Assembly: GCA_019843655.1 (NCBI GenBank)
Contig: JACDQD010000003.1
Coordinates: forward strand, 7,566,925-7,630,924
Source of the DNA: Lethocerus indicus
Lineage: Eukaryota > Arthropoda > Insecta > Hemiptera > Belostomatidae
DNA length: 64,000 nucleotides
Direction: 5' to 3'
This document shows, piece after piece, positions 1 to 14,319 of this stretch. Made by a program: the position numbers and the translations under genes. The stretch's first letter is position 1. Each line of letters opens with the position of its first letter. Under the pieces are notes generated by a model. It saw only the letters and a program-made list of their open reading frames with translations. It was not told the DNA's origin and ran no database searches.

Positions 1-67
1 ATCCGAAACCGGTCTAGCAAAAGGCCAAAGTAGCGAATGGAGATAGAAACAAACGAAATCTACGGTA
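1..67 (+). mobile_element. Terminus of a foldback element, cut by window edge
   Basis: The first 67 bases match the outer arm and right terminus of the element at 48777-49838. Shared landmarks are GAAACCGGTCTAGCAAAAGG, a GGAGATAGAAAC stretch and the end motif GAAATCTACGGTA. The rest of the copy lies outside the window, so its other end and any target-site duplication cannot be checked. If this family's 13-bp rule holds, the duplication would be the 13 bases after the terminus. Confidence 0.7.
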
Positions 68-3000
68 ATGTTGTTAGTCGTCATTAATAGTGCAGAGGAC
101 AAGCGCGAACCAGTCCACATACAGGATTTCTTCTAATATAAGATGTTTCAGAACGTTCTTCCGGATAATAATTTAATGTTCTTACGTAATTCGGCTAGAT
201 TCTAGGAGTGGATTCCATAATAACACAAAACTGACTCGTAGGTCTTTCTATGTCAGTGTAAAGAAATATTGCTGCGGAAATTATTTCAAATATTTGGATG
301 TATAATCGAGAAATTGTGAGCTAGACCCAATAATTGAAAACTCTCCTTAACTTAAAAATTTCACACAATAAAAGGAAATTGAAAAACTGAAGAATTAATT
401 GTTTTTTTCAGTAGGATTTTGTTTTTTAAATGAAAGCGGAGATAACTGAAGTTGAGTAAAAGTGGTCGAAGTAATAGATTTTTTTTAGAATGTAGTAAAT
501 GGATTGTCCGTCTTTTTCTTTCTGTATAAAAAGTGGTTTTTTACGATACCGAAACCCTCAATTCGGATTGAGTTTCTGGGTGCCTTGGGTTTTACGCCTC
601 CGTCGGCTCGCAAGGCGTACAGCTACTTGAGTTTCAATTTACCTTCTTTTTCGAGACCATCAACCCAAACGTTTTTTTCATCTCATCGTCATCTAGAAAC
701 GTTTTCCTGCATAGAGTAAAGAAAAAGAATTATTTTTTCTTATTTTCATAAAGGGCATATCGCTTATCTCTTTTGTGGGCGTCATATATTTATTAAGTAA
801 TTTTTCAGTGTATTTGAAGAAGGTCTAATACTGTGAGGATCTAATACAGATCTCAAATATTGTCCCAGTCGCAGGGATGACTGAAGGTTAGATTTCCACG
901 ATTCCTTCTCTGAATCATTTATAGATGTATTAACATTATTATCAAAGAATTATTATTACAAATAACAATATAATCGGGACCATTACGACTATTACTGTTA
1001 TTACGATTATTTAGGTATTCTATGTCTTCGAATAGAGTTTAAACTCCTCGCGCTCTGCCGTTAGACGGGGAAAACGGTCGGAATGGAAATTACTTGTTGA
1101 CTTGTTTTGCCTCCTTCCGTAATCGAATCTATCTCCCATTCAACCCCTGATATAAATCGTGTTGTTTTCACAACCGAAACCGTTACCTCGACCGTTCTAC
1201 AGTGGATGACGCCGCCACTTTCCCTGGACGGGCGAGGACGCGGAAACCTTACGCGTGTGCCGAATAAGAGGACAGGACGCAACAATGGGACATGCAGACA
1301 TCTGTTACCACCATTTGACATCGACACAAAATATACGACTGTTTGTGAAGCTTCGGTTCCTTATTGAGAGAAGGAGATTTATTTGTTATCCTATTTTGGC
1401 ATTTATTCTGTGGTTATTCATCACACAGCGACTCCTTATTTCAGCGATAAAAATACGTTCTATTATTCAAGCTATTGTTTCATTAACCCGTCAAGATCTT
1501 TGGTGTCCTTTCTCGTAAGAGTTAATCCTAAGTTTTGTCCGTATATGGAAAATCAAGTACGAAAAGCATTTACTTGAGCATTTCCCAAATTAAAATATGA
1601 AAAATAATTTATAGCCTTATTTTTTAATGTGTAGAAGAAATGTATTTGCAAAATTATAAAACTAATTCTTAAAAAGTTTCACATTTTTATTAATATTAGG
1701 TCTATACAAGATTTATGAATATGATACTTCTGAACCACGTTTACTGTAAAAAGTTACACCTAACCATTGAATAAATTGAGACAAAGTGCTGCGTAGAACA
1801 TCTCCCGAATATACTTTGGCCGACTTGTTTTTCGTAAAAACGAGTCCACGTGGAGTTCCCGACCTCTCGAGGGGTCCCGTACTAAGACCAGATGTAACTT
1901 CTTATATCTGTCCATTCCTAGAACTTTGGGGCATTAACTTGGAAATGGCTGGCAGAAGTTTTAGCTTATAAAGTTTTTCCGGGTCTCCCACGGCCGGGTC
2001 ACGCATATTGCCGCCCGTTCGGTTTACCATACATTTATATACTGTAAATGTGTAACTCTAGTAGAACATCAGCGAGGTCAGTCGAGCATTCTAAGTGGCT
2101 TGTAGACAACAAGAATTATCCAGCATTGTAAATTTAGAAAAAATGTATACTACCCAAGTTAAAATGAAATTAATGGCTAATAGAATGTTAATACCTGTTT
2201 TAAGAGATCGTTTCAGCCGTCAGTGGAAGAAATACTTCAAAATCGGGCCGTCGCCATTTCTTCCGGGTCAAGAGGGAAAAAATCATTGCAGAGAGTTCTC
2301 ATTTCGGAATTCTCACTTTTAAATTAGCTGTTTTTCTTTTGTTTTTCATTCTTTTTTACAAAAGAAGTCAGAATTTAATTTTCGCCTTGAGTGGGAGGCG
2401 GGAAAAGGGCGGGCAGATAAGGGCCCAAGATCGGCGTTGGTCATCATGGGACCCGCGGCCCCGGAAACTGAACTCTACAAAGCAAATTACCCCTCTACTT
2501 GCCCTCTACCCCTTTGAATTAAGGCCAAACGAAAAGGGGCACCCTCTTTCATTATTATCGAAAAGAGGAAAATAAATCCGGGGCTGGCAGGGACCGTCCC
2601 CCGTCCGTTTTCTTTCTCCGGTATTTTAAGAAATACAAATTCATTTTGGATAATATGAAATATTTGAATTGGGACCGCAGAAAAGAAACGATGTACTGTC
2701 CCTTCTTTGACGAGTAAGCCTTTGTGGGCGTTTAGAGCGGATTGAGGGCGATGTAAAAATTCAAATGGGCGTTAAAATCCAAATTGTTACGCGTTTGGTC
2801 GATTCAGGATGAATATTTAATCATCTCATTAGAAACATCTCAGTAGAAAAAAATCAATATTGTGAATTGGAAAGTAGCCAATTTATTTGTTTATTGTAAT
2901 GTTTGATATACGATGTAAGCCATTGGTGTACGGCCTTTTATTATGGAATATGAAACATCATCAGACTGGAGTGATGGACACTGGCGTCTGTTAACACTAA

Positions 3001-6000
3001 ACGTCAACGTTCATTATCAGACTGATAACACAACCATTATATTAACAGTAAACTGGGAAGTCATCGTGTCAAAAACCCTGATTGACAAATTAGATGCCCC
3101 TAAACCATGTTTTCATAAACAAGTGTAAACAACGAAACGTGGCTGTCATATTTGTGTCCTGATTTCAGAAGGATTTGTCCTTTCCGTTTACAACAGATGC
3201 GATGTAACTACACCATACATACGCTAATATTACATATCATCATATAACACTAAACCACGCCACTCACAAGTACCGTAAATATGTTTTCTGTAGACGTTTT
3301 GTCTTTGTTGAGAAATCATGAGTACTATGTGGCCGCAGGCGAAACAGACTGGAATGAATATGTTTCAGCGAAATTGCACTCGTTTATTAATTGTATTTAT
3401 TTAACCAATTTCAGCGTTTGAATCTACTAAATTGATAAGGTTTTGTGGTCTACACAAATTCGGTTAAGATTGAAGTTATTTGAATTTTCTTGGGATGTTT
3501 CCTATTTTTCTCAAATATAAAGGTCCACTGCTGTCAGGAAAACTCTATCGAACTCGGCTATGAGCAGGGTACCTGCTGACTTGGTTGGGTCAAGCTCCGG
3601 CGATATAGTTCTTTGTAAGAAAGTTCAAAACACCGAACTTTCATTATTTTACGAAACCTTTTAACAACTTCCCTAACTTACCGTAACCTCCCCCGCTCAT
3701 GAAAGTCGAACGAGGGATCGCGGGCCGATACGGAAGGGGCCTGATTTCGTCGACCTTATTAAAGTATCCTGGCGTTCAGAAAGACATTAAACGAACCGAC
3801 TTGGCCGTGTGAAATCTCATACCGCTCAGGCCTCTCTCGAATCATTGAAAGCGTTATTAGGCCGGCGATAACATCTCCGTGAGAGCACCTCTCACGAGGC
3901 GCTTTACCCGGGCTGAAGCACTGGGAAGTCGGAAAATAGTCTCCGAGTCAGGAGATAAGCATAGTTTTGAACGGGCGCGAACTTCGGGTTATTGGGACGC
4001 CCGGTGGAAGGAATTGAGCCCAAATCGAAAAGGATTCGATGGAGCGATACAGGATGGTATCAACGGCGAGGGCAAAAATAAGGGGCAGTTAAAAATAGAT
4101 CAGGAATTGATGGCCGAATGGAGAGATCTGGAGAGCTCAGTTTTCCTCTCTTCCCTTAAGTATTTTCCCAGAAATCCTATCTCTGTATTATACTTAGTTT
4201 CAGTTATTTGAACAGAACGCGAAATAGTAATATTTACAATGTGTTGAAATGATGTTTAACGTAAGCCTGGGAGAATGCCGCGAGCGCACTTGGGCACGCC
4301 GTGTTATTATTCTGGCCGCGTCTATTTCTCCCGGAGAATATTTATTTCTGGAAGGGAAAATATTGCCGTAACGTTTCCGCGATTATAATGGACGACATTC
4401 ACGACATTATTCACGGCCATAAATTCATAAATTTCTCGATCGTCACTTTATTTTATATATTCTTTAATCGGTAATAATTAATATATTTTACGACCGATAA
4501 AATTGACTGGCGCAATGTCAGTTGAATGAGAAATCAGCTGTAGGATTGGATTTCGGTGTTGATATCAGAATTCCAATTAAATCCTAGTTTAATGGGCCGG
4601 CGTTTGGATCGGCTGGCGGCGCCGAGCCCGAGTTACGCGAGGCCAATAATTACCCGTTCATAACTGTCCCGTTCGCTTACCAGCGGCAATCAATTATCAG
4701 TTTACATCGTAAATTTGAACTCCGGTCACCAACTCCCACAACAACTGCCGGCCGAAAGTGGCACAAAAGGAATAGTCTTTTTTTCTGAGTTCCAGTTTGA
4801 TTGGAATGCCCGCCTACTACTTAATGCATAAAGCCAAGCAAGCTTGATAAGGGAGATCTATCACTCTTTAATTAAAGAATAATGAATATAGGAAATAATG
4901 AGCATAAACTGAATCCATGTCACCGTGAAAAAAATAATTTCACGTCAGTGGTACAAAATAATATTTAAATTTTGAGTAATATCGCGTTTCAAAAAGAAAT
5001 GAAATAATATATTTAATTTTGTCCGCGCGTGAAATCGATTAGCTTAATTGATTTTTTAATAATCCCACAAACAACAGGGTGCATTTTGCTGGCGAGAGAT
5101 GTTTTCTTCAGTGTATATATCATTCATGACCCCTTTTTATACAGCATTCTTTTAAGGGAGAAATCAAGCCGAGGGGCCAAGACGTCCGGTAATTTCGCTG
5201 AGTAGTCGACAAATAACTGTTCCTTCTCGTCCTCCACTTCCTCTTCTCCACAGTGTATTCTCCCGGGCGTACACTCCGTACATTTCTTTACAGCCATTCG
5301 CCCCTTGGCTGACAGAACAATCTTTAATTAATCAAAAATGAAAGAGAAAAAGCATCGGAATTTGATAATAAGCAGTAAAGAAGTCGGCGAATTGAAAAAA
5401 AAATACACTAAATTGGATAAACGTAACTTTATCGTCAAATAACTAAAATATCCATCAGTTGGGCAGAAATCTAAATGTGATGCCGTTTATTACGCAGTGG
5501 GCCTATTTGTCTTATCTTGAGCTCCAATTCACTACCTATCTGTCATACCTAAGCCAAACTGTAAATCTCTCTGTGAATTTCCTTCCTTCAGGTATATTGA
5601 TATGAATTGCTTACGTTGCCATCGGAATCCATAATACCGATCGGAATAATATGATTGCAACATTCAACTCTGTAGTAGAATATCACTACACTTATTCTTT
5701 TATATGAATTTTATTTGTAACTTGTTTGAATGTGTTTTTCCGTGGTTGTATTAAGTGATTAAATGCATGAGAAATATAGTTAGGTAAGTATACGATGAAG
5801 AAATGTACTGATCGTCAATTCGCGTGCCCCACGCCACAATTTCACATGATGGGCGTTTACTGGGTCTGTCTTACATTTGGCGAGGCCCGGCGTTGAATTA
5901 TAGCTAAACGGGATGCAAAATTCAATAAGCCATTCACTCCAGCTTCCTGATTGCCAATTAAAACTATAAACATAAGCCTTAACAGGCTATTAGGACTATT

Positions 6001-7213
6001 AGCTACGGCCGTCCTCTCCCGTTTAATACTAAGGCTATTGCACGATTTAAGTTTTCAGCAACAGCGTACACCTTCCTGATTATTTTCTCCTTATACCAGC
6101 GATCCTCTATATTCTTTATATTTTTAATAAACCAGACAAGCATAGAAGCCGTGAAAGCTTATTTACATATCAAAAATATCCTGGGCGACACTTTGAATTT
6201 TTTTTCTTTATTGAAACCTTGATTAAATTTTAAATTCATGCTTCCCTGAACGGTGAATAAATAGGGTTAATCGGCCTAAAGTATACTACAAATTGAGACA
6301 ATATTTTTTCAATATTCATTTACTCAATTTTATATTTTCCTTAATTGACAGTAGTTAAGAGTATTTAATAGAGATGCACCACTATAACACCAAGCATAAA
6401 AAACGATTATAATTTATATAAATATATAATTATGTACATATATATATATCATTAAAAACCAACAATTGTGGGATAATAGAATTGAAATTTTAAATTAACT
6501 TGCGGTGTTGTTACAATAAATGAGTTCATGTAATAAAGAAACATACTACTATTATATCCAAATTAGTTTTGACAGAGTATTATTTGCCACGACTCACAGA
6601 TGCCAAAATTCAATTCCATCTTAGCAGTAATACTGTGATTTTGAAGAATTAAACCGCACCAAAGAAATACAATTTAGTGATAAGCCTGCGGGTAAGATAT
6701 ATCTGTTAAGAGGTGCATGTTTGAATGACCATTAAGTTGCCCATCAATCCAACGTGTTATGTTTTCAGTCAAAAGATAAGATTTATCACAGTTTAGAAGG
6801 TTTTTTTATTTCCCTGCAAATGTACAGCGGACAAAGAACATTTTCAGAGATAATATTCCGCTCTAATTAACGTATACATGAGATGTGAGAGCGGTGCGTT
6901 AATGAAATGCGTCAAGAGGGCATTTTCCAGTTTGCGTCACGCATTTTTGCACCCGCTCCAGAACAATATAGTTCCATTAGACTGAGTCTGGCAAGTCTTT
7001 ATCGCGATTCCTCTTAATTCCTGCCTTCATTTATCCTGCAGGGATAGATTGAACCAATTTTCAAGAAATTCTAAAATTACTTTTAGTTTAATTTCCCTTC
7101 AAGACATGCAAAACAACTTTCTATCCGGGTCTCAAGAAATATGTATCCTTCAGTAGGTTATTTAACGTTAAATATTTTATAATATATGTTTAAACTAATT
7201 TAAGCTGATATGG

Positions 7214-7214
<1 letters not shown>

Positions 7215-7269
<55 letters not shown>
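7215..7269. repeat. (TA)n microsatellite
   Basis: An uninterrupted TA dinucleotide run of about 27 units. Similar tracts recur across the window, so it is probably an ordinary microsatellite. Confidence 0.97.
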
Positions 7270-7272
<3 letters not shown>

Positions 7273-10200
7273 GATAAGAGAAAATTTATGTAAAGTTTAA
7301 ATGAAATAACTTTGAAGTTATATCGGTTTCCAGGTTTTCCGTGGGCGGTCTTGCCTCTGCAAAAGGCGAGCGGTTAATTTCTGTACAGACCGCTTCGATT
7401 GTGGTCTCAATTCAGCGGTCCTGGAACAATGCTGAAAATTCAAACTGTTCCCAATTAGGTTTTCATAATGGATTTTTCGGTCCATTAAGTTACCGAAACA
7501 ATGGTCATACAATGACACAATGGGTGGATCTTAACTGGTCTCGTCCCGCCAATATTGGGCTTTTGGTCCTTTGAACTGCTTTAAATAAGGCGAAAAACAG
7601 AAAAGAAGTAAGGAATGAGGTTTCGACTAAGAATTAAATTCTCACAAGTTTGGATATGTAAATATATATGTTGAAGAAATCGATTTCCAATTTAATTGTG
7701 GTACTTCAAATTGTCTGTTATTTTCTCTTAACCTCTGCACGGTCCGAAAATGCAGGCCTTCTTCACGAAGGCACAAAGCTCGAGTTCTTTCATTTACATA
7801 AAAGTAATGAGATAGCATATTCCTCTTTTCAAGACAATGAACCTTTACAATCGTTACAACCTCGTGAAAAATCATTAGAAGCAAGCTCTGTGGGGAAATC
7901 CGTCTCATTAAATTCTCAAGCGGAGAAACACAGTCAAAGCCGTAATGAATGAAAGTCCCAGATCTTAAAATAGCATACAAATAATAATATGTGAAGAAAA
8001 ATGTAGTAACTTCAAGGTAGTTGAATCAGTGAATTATTATGTACATTGGAATAATTAAAACACAACATATTTAAAATAATGTACTAGATAAATAATATAC
8101 GTTGAAAAGAAGAGTGAATTGGGATAATCCAAATGGGGAAAAATCCATTTCATCCAATTTAAGTTACTAAAAGAATGAAACTTCGCTTTTCTACATTGGT
8201 GCGCTCCCATACAGTTTCGGTAGAAATATACAAGGGGGATACGGTTCCCCCATTTGTCCTATAGCTATTCCATGAAACTCTAAAAATCTATCGAATCTCA
8301 TAACAATTTCCCGTACTCTATGACGATATAAAGTAACGAACGGGAAAGGATAGTTAGTGGCCGGGCCGATATAACAGAGGTTTAGGAGAAACGTGATTCG
8401 GGTTTAGTATGGACGGCTTTCGTTTTAATAGAACGTCGGACCTGTGGGACAGTCGTTCTATTTTATACGGTGTGGAAAACGTTTGAAAACGTACGATCGG
8501 GGTTTTAAAACGATTCCATTCTAGAGAACGATTGGCAGTTATTCCAATTGATGTGGTCCGGAGAGTTGCGATTCAAAATAGATAGAACTAATAACTAAGA
8601 TACATTCCCTCCTGCCTCTATAGTAATACGCATCACAGGAGAATTTTAAAGAACATTATATTTGCAATACATTTTATGCAGGAAACGATATACTTTACAA
8701 CAGGAAACACGTAAACATTTACAATATAATGAATATTGCCGAAGCATTTGATGTGTGTGTTGGTTTCTGAATATGGACGGATTCAGAATTGTATCATTTG
8801 TGGCAATTGCATCATGTAATAGCTTATACGATATTAAAGTAGGTTCAGAGTGACAATATAGAACATTCATCGACCGGTAACTATTTATCGAGGATACCTC
8901 CTTTTTTTTTACCTCCCTCCTCCTGGTCTAGGATTGATGCCGAGGTAGCAGGTGCTCCCCACACTTCTACCAATCAGAATTAATTAAAGTTCTTTCCATT
9001 CGTTCCCGATCAATACTACCAATCAGTTTCCCCATTGTCAACTTATTTTCATTGGACAACACTCACATGCCGCCTTATCAAGGATATAAATTGGGGCAAA
9101 TTATAGAAGTAATAACGCTGGGCTAGACAGCGGATATAATGATATGTCATCTAATTTAGAATCGGCCTTCACGATACTTGAGACTAAGTAGACTAAGTTC
9201 TCAGAGGGTAGAGGCTATTTCATCCTAAGCCACATTTCGCCTGTAAACTTCACGCCCACGCTAATTGGACGGTAGTTCCATTGTATGTAACTACGTGCGA
9301 AACCATCTGATATCTACAGTTGATAAGTAACAGATAAATTCCTGTAATTTCTCCTGTCGTGAAAGAATAATATTTTTGTCATTCTGATATGGGATTGAAT
9401 CACGTAAATGGATATCGTAAATGTCATGAAATAAATTTTCAATTTTCCAGATTGGCCCGCCGTTTGCATTTTAGGAAACCTTGTGCCAACTGAGGGGATC
9501 GAACTCACTGGAATCGCCATGGTAAGCGGCTGTAATTTATCTTACTTATGCTGGAAAATATCCCGCATTACTGAGTTCGGCTTTTTAGATGCGATATCAT
9601 ATTTTTTACACCACAAAAAGAGTTTTCCTTTTTTTTTACACCACCAAAATGCCATTTTCAACGCGTGGGTAACTAAATGGATGGAAGGACATTTACTCAT
9701 CGAATATGAGGTCTCAATCTACATCAGTGGTTTACTATTTTTCCATTAACTGGTGGACATATGTATTTATAGATATAAGAGCATAAGACGGAAATAAGCG
9801 GTGAAAGTATGATTAAGGTTTTTTCTTAACATGTATTAGTATAAGAAATAATCAATCCGGCACAATTAATTCCGTGCCTCTCTATAAAGGATATACTAGT
9901 GGAAAATGCGTGGTGATATTATTTTTAATAAAAAATTCCTTTCATATTCCCTGGTACGTCGGGGGTCCCAGCTGATGCAATGGCTCCTCATCTTCATCTA
10001 AAGTTTTAATTAAACCTAGCTAAGGTTTCCGGAAGACCATAAAAGCTGGGTACGGTTGAATATATTTTTTGTGCAGAGTATTACATTTTTTTTCCTATTT
10101 AAGAGTCGTAAAACCAATCCGGCTATCTCGAAAATAATTGACGTAGTACCAAACTATTAGCCACTTCAATATTAGTATATTCAGTTTACAGTGTGTGTTT

Positions 10201-10311
10201 GTGTAAGGCCTAATTCATGGAAGAAATCCGAGTTTTGCATTTTTCTATAGTCAGTAGCAAGCTATTGTGGTTTGGCGAGAGAAGATTTACATATGCTGTA
10301 AATACATATCC

Positions 10312-10368
10312 GGCGCTTGATACATTACCCGCAATGCAACCAAGTTATGCGGTTTTAGTATTAGCGCC
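10312..10368 (+). repeat. 57-nt hairpin repeat, copy 1
   Basis: A short element with near-complementary ends: GGCGCTTGATAC on the left and GTATTAGCGCC on the right. An inner CCGCA/TGCGG pair makes a two-tier stem. It matches 17648-17704 in both arms and in length (57 nt), and is followed by the same GTGTAATCA. No protein is encoded. It may be a tiny MITE or foldback repeat; no clear target-site duplication is visible. Confidence 0.75.
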
Positions 10369-13045
10369 GTGTAATCAACTAAATATATTTATTAAAAATT
10401 AAGCATATTTAGGAAGAAACTCGTACAAAAATAAAGTTTTACGTTAGTAATACATTGAAATGATCTATTATCGCTCCAGATATCAGTGAATCCCTTGCTA
10501 ATTTACCCAGGAAATACTACAGTCGATGTGGAGATGCCAAAATCGCTCAAGCGTAGGATTAAGTTCGGGAACACAGTAGATAGAAAGTGTGAAGAAAACG
10601 TATCCTTTCTTAAGATATAAAAAGAGTTCTAAAACGGGAATTGAAGTATTTTCTGTGTATGTGCAGTTACTGCCTACAAAATAATTCTCAGGCGACGTTT
10701 ATTTATAAATTTATTCTTAATAACGTCTGTTCCCAATAAATGGACAATGTTGTAACAGAGCTACGCCGGAACAGAATGATATGCGAACTGAGATAGAGTT
10801 CGGATGCAGAGAGAAGGGATCGAAACCAAAGGTAGAGGAAGGGGGAGGGTAAGGGAATGATTGAAGTAGGCAGTTTGTCAGGGAATTTGGGGGCGGTGGA
10901 ACCCTGTATACTTTTTAGAGAAACGGCCGACAAAAACCCAACCGCACCGGGCTCCAGGCCGGTTCGCCTGAACTGAAAATATATTCCTGCCCGCATCCCT
11001 CTCCACCCCGGCGAACTTTAACCTATTCAAATCATGATCATCAGTAAATGAGACTCCAATGATCGAAAAGTAATGGCGCCGGTGGAAATTTTAGAAAGTT
11101 CCAATGAATCTTAGAGTGTTTTGTAACATCAGAGATAATAATTTATGGAGACAAACCGGAAGATTATTTATTTTAAGCCTTTTTCCGAAATATCCAATGC
11201 GGGTTTTAGGAAAGGTATTCTAACAGGTAGCTACGTATATTACTGATTTGTTATTAATTTCAATAATAATTTGGGGACGAATTCTCCACTGCGGTACAGT
11301 TTAGGCCCACTTACCATTTTCAAATAATTCCAGCCCACAATAATAATTCGAACGGTGATAGGAAGATAGGAAGCGATAGGGGGTTAATTAGCGTAGAGGG
11401 TAGGGGCATTGTCCAGGGGCGGCTGGAGATAAATAGTGGGCAGAGCTCTCCGTTGGGGGCCCAACGTCCCCACCGATTAATTGCGCCCGCACACGACGCA
11501 CCCCCTAATGAACAACCATAATTTAATGGCGCCGCCCGCTCCTCATTCCACCCCCCGAGGTGTCCCCCCGATAGACTTTGGCAACAAATATGTCTCGGCC
11601 CGCTCGGTCCGGCTTCCACAATCGATACGAGTAGAGCTTAAGCATAGCAATAGTCACAGTTATTCTCACGTACAAGACTCAAACGCAGAGAAACGAAACG
11701 ACGTTACAAATTGCTACCAAGCATCTTCGACAATAGATCACAACTACCACTAAAAAAATGTACCGTACCTGACACTTAAAATATATTTCTTTCCTCGTTG
11801 AATACTGAAAAACTCAAAACTAAAATAATATCATAAAATGCTGTTTAATGAGAAAATAGTTCTCTCGACATTTTGTTGATATCGATTGTAATCCGATCGC
11901 AGGCAATTACCGGAAGAAATATTCGCTCTCACTGACAGGGCCGTGACATGCAAGTTCTGGCCTCTAACTCGATTCAGTGGGAAAGCAACGAGAGTGTATA
12001 AACTGAACGCCTGGAAGAAACCGGTCCGAAACGGGCAGCCCCCCGATGGATAGGCCGTCATAAAAGTGCGTGGAAGTGGAAAGCAAAGAAAGAAAGTCAG
12101 CCAATACCCTGTGTCAACTCAGATTATATAACTCGCAACAGAAAATATACTACCTACTTCTGTCCGCCTTACAAAGGCTAAATCCTGAAAAATATCAGTC
12201 GGAGATTACTTTTTGCAATTTAAATTTTTTTTTAGTGCTATGCCAGTTTGGAACCGCCTGCATTCTTGGCGTCTGTTAGAATGGTCCGTAAAGTGATTTG
12301 TACTCCGGGAGGAAAGCACCACAGTAATGTTTGCCGTCCTATTAAAACTTTCGCGGGGTGGGCGGGGGTTGTGTGGACGTACAGAAGCGTGTGTTGATTC
12401 GGAGGCGGACGGCCGCTGACTAATGGCCTCCGACTAATGAGGACCGGCACACCGAACAAGCTTCAACAGCGATTAGTCCCGACCAACCCCTTCCCCCACC
12501 CAATTCCGTCCGGTTTTAATTCGGCGTTAATCGTATTTAAACAGGAGAAAGTAACAGAGTAGCCGGCAACGCTCCCTAAATCCCCAAGAGAGTTCAATTA
12601 TAATTCACCACCGAAAACCGTCCTGTAACAAAGGCAATTTGTGCGACTCACCGGCTTGTTTATAGTCCAACAGTATATACAACATACCCGCATCCGAATT
12701 GTCGACAAATTAATATCTCATTCAACCATATCCCATTACATTAGTTTAATTAATTAATACATAAATATCATATCTTAGGGTAATTTATTCCTCCTATACC
12801 TTTTGGCTATGCTGAGCGAACATGTAACAGTAGCAAACGTACTAATAATAACTGAATTATTTCTGATTAATTAAGTACATTCCGCTCTTCTTTTAAACCG
12901 AAATCCCTTTTTAGCTGATTAGGTCGTGAGACAGTTAAAGTTAGTAGGGCCCAATAAAAATACCTGTTCAAGTTGCCGGCCACTCAAATGGACGAGGCGG
13001 ATTGATTTCGCAGATAAAGAAATTGGATTATCCGGGCCTTAGTCG

Positions 13046-13058
13046 ACAGAAATGAGTT
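13046..13058. repeat. Left target-site duplication of element 13059-14319
   Basis: ACAGAAATGAGTT lies immediately left of the element and is repeated with one mismatch (ACTGAAATGAGTT) at 14320-14332, immediately after the right terminus. Confidence 0.8.
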
Positions 13059-13353
13059 CTCCGTAGATTTCGTGTGCATCCTCCCGCTGGTTTGGTCTTT
13101 TGCTAGACCGGTTTCGGCAGCTCACCATCTTCAGTAGCCGTATTAGTCACATTGGCACTTTGCATGTTTTTTAGGCAATCTCACTATCGGATTATCGGTG
13201 AAATACATATTTGATCACACAACTGGTCTCAACTATTAGGTTCTGACTTCCAAATGTATGACAGGAAACTGAACTAGTATTGTGTACTTACGATCATGAA
13301 AGTTTTCATGTTGATCCAAAGGTTTATTTTTAGTAATCTAGTTTATCGGTAGA

Positions 13354-13903
13354 AGTGCACCCAACATAGCGCCTCCTGAGGGTGGTGCGGAAATGTACTT
13401 AACTAAACTTAGTTGGGTCCAATTGCACCGATATTCTAGCGCCCCCTGAGGGTGGTGCGGAAATGTACACAACTAAAGTTCGTTGGGTCGAATTGCACCG
13501 ATAAACTAGCGCCCCCTGAGGGTGGTGCGGAAATGTACTTAACTAAAGTTCGTTCGGTATACTTGTACCGATAAACTAGCGCCCCCTGAGGGTGGTGCGG
13601 AAATGTACTTAACTAAAGTTCGTTGAGTGCACTTATACAGATAAACTAGCACCCCCTGAGGGTGGTGCGGAAATGTACTTAACTAAAGTTCGTTGGGTCC
13701 AATTGCACCGATAAACTAGCGCCCCCTGAGGGTGGTGCGGAAATGTACTTAACTAAAGTTCGTTGGGTCCAATTGCACCGATAATCTAGCGCCCCCTGAG
13801 GGTGGTGCGGAAATGTACTTAACTAAAGTTCGTTCGGTAAGCTTATACCGATTAACTAGCGCCCCCTGAGGGTGGTGCGGAAATGTACACAACTAAACCG
13901 TGT
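13354..13903 (-). repeat. Tandem array A, eight 70-bp units
   Basis: Core starts fall at 13369, 13439, 13509, 13579, 13649, 13719, 13789 and 13859, exactly 70 bp apart. The constant part runs CTAGCGCCCCCTGAGGG, then GGTGCGGAAATGTACTTAAC and TAAAGTTCGTT. A spacer of about 17 bp ending in ACCGATAAA varies among units. On the minus strand the core reads CAGGGGGCGCTAG, exact in six of eight units. Confidence 0.97.
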
Positions 13904-14006
13904 CAAAACCTAATAGCTGTGACCGGTTGTGTGATCCAATATAAATTTGGCCGATAATCCAACAAAGACTTAAGCCGATTACCAAAATCCCTCCCGACCC
14001 CAATAA

Positions 14007-14010
<4 letters not shown>

Positions 14011-14056
<46 letters not shown>
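14011..14056. repeat. (TA)n microsatellite inside copy A
   Basis: A TA run of about 23 units between the inner and outer arms of the element. Copy C has a TG/TA tract in the corresponding place, so the microsatellite seems to travel with the element. Confidence 0.95.
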
Positions 14057-14060
<4 letters not shown>

Positions 14061-14068
14061 TATCCAGG

Positions 14069-14125
14069 ACGAGACGAAACAGCGTTACAGCTTACAAAGA
14101 GGAAATGGGACCGACATTCGAAACA
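14069..14125 (+). repeat. 57-bp block, member 1
   Basis: Matches 14993-15049 with three differences over 57 bases. Landmarks are ACGAGACGAAACAGCGTTAC and GGGACCGACATTCGAAACA. It lies in the right arm of copy A and is not seen in copy C. Confidence 0.9.
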
Positions 14126-14319
14126 AATAATTACCACAGTACAAATAACAGTAAGTGTGTAGTTAGGATGCCTTAACTGACAAAGTGATTAATACGGCTA
14201 CTGCAGATGGCGAGTAGCCGAAACCGGTCTACCAAAAGACCAAACCAGGGAGAGGAGACAGAAACACACGAAATGTACGGTATTCCATCCCCTCAGAGTG
14301 CACAAAACAGGTATTCTAA

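Larger units (their letters stand above)
68..13045. other. Gene-free stretch
   Basis: I see no gene in these 13 kb. Open frames are short, mostly without a good start, and overlap on both strands. The sequence is AT-rich and not CpG-depleted, with GC-rich patches near 10.78-11.01, 11.40-11.62 and 12.24-12.50 kb that could be regulatory. It also holds a (TA)n tract at 7215-7269 and one small hairpin repeat at 10312-10368. Confidence 0.6.
13059..14319 (-). mobile_element. Non-autonomous foldback element with 70-bp array, copy A
   Basis: A 1261-bp element bounded by a 13-bp direct repeat (one mismatch). The outer arms are inverted: both carry TTTGGTCTTTTG, AGACCGGTTTCGG and CAGTAGCCGTATTA, read inward. 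A second inverted pair lies inside (about 13190-13250 and 13912-13967). The centre is a tandem array of eight 70-bp units. A (TA)n tract (14011-14056) and a 57-bp block (14069-14125) lie in the right arm. The right end GGTATTCTAA and the left CCGTAGATTTCG agree with copy C. No transposase or reverse transcriptase frame is present. The strand is given relative to copy C, whose outer ends are reversed. Superfamily is unknown: 13-bp duplications do not fit the common cut-and-paste classes. Confidence 0.85.

Noticed and set aside
3879..4211. 110-codon frame
   Set aside because: It begins at GTG and has no recognisable motif.
13400..13860. Compensatory hairpin in the variable spacer of the 70-bp units
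   Set aside because: Some units pair well (CGGTA/TACCG) and others pair differently or not at all. The pattern is not consistent enough to claim a conserved structure.
13354..13903. CRISPR-like array
   Set aside because: Units of 70 bp have diverged repeats and similar spacers, in a eukaryotic genome with introns and no cas genes. It is a satellite within a mobile element.
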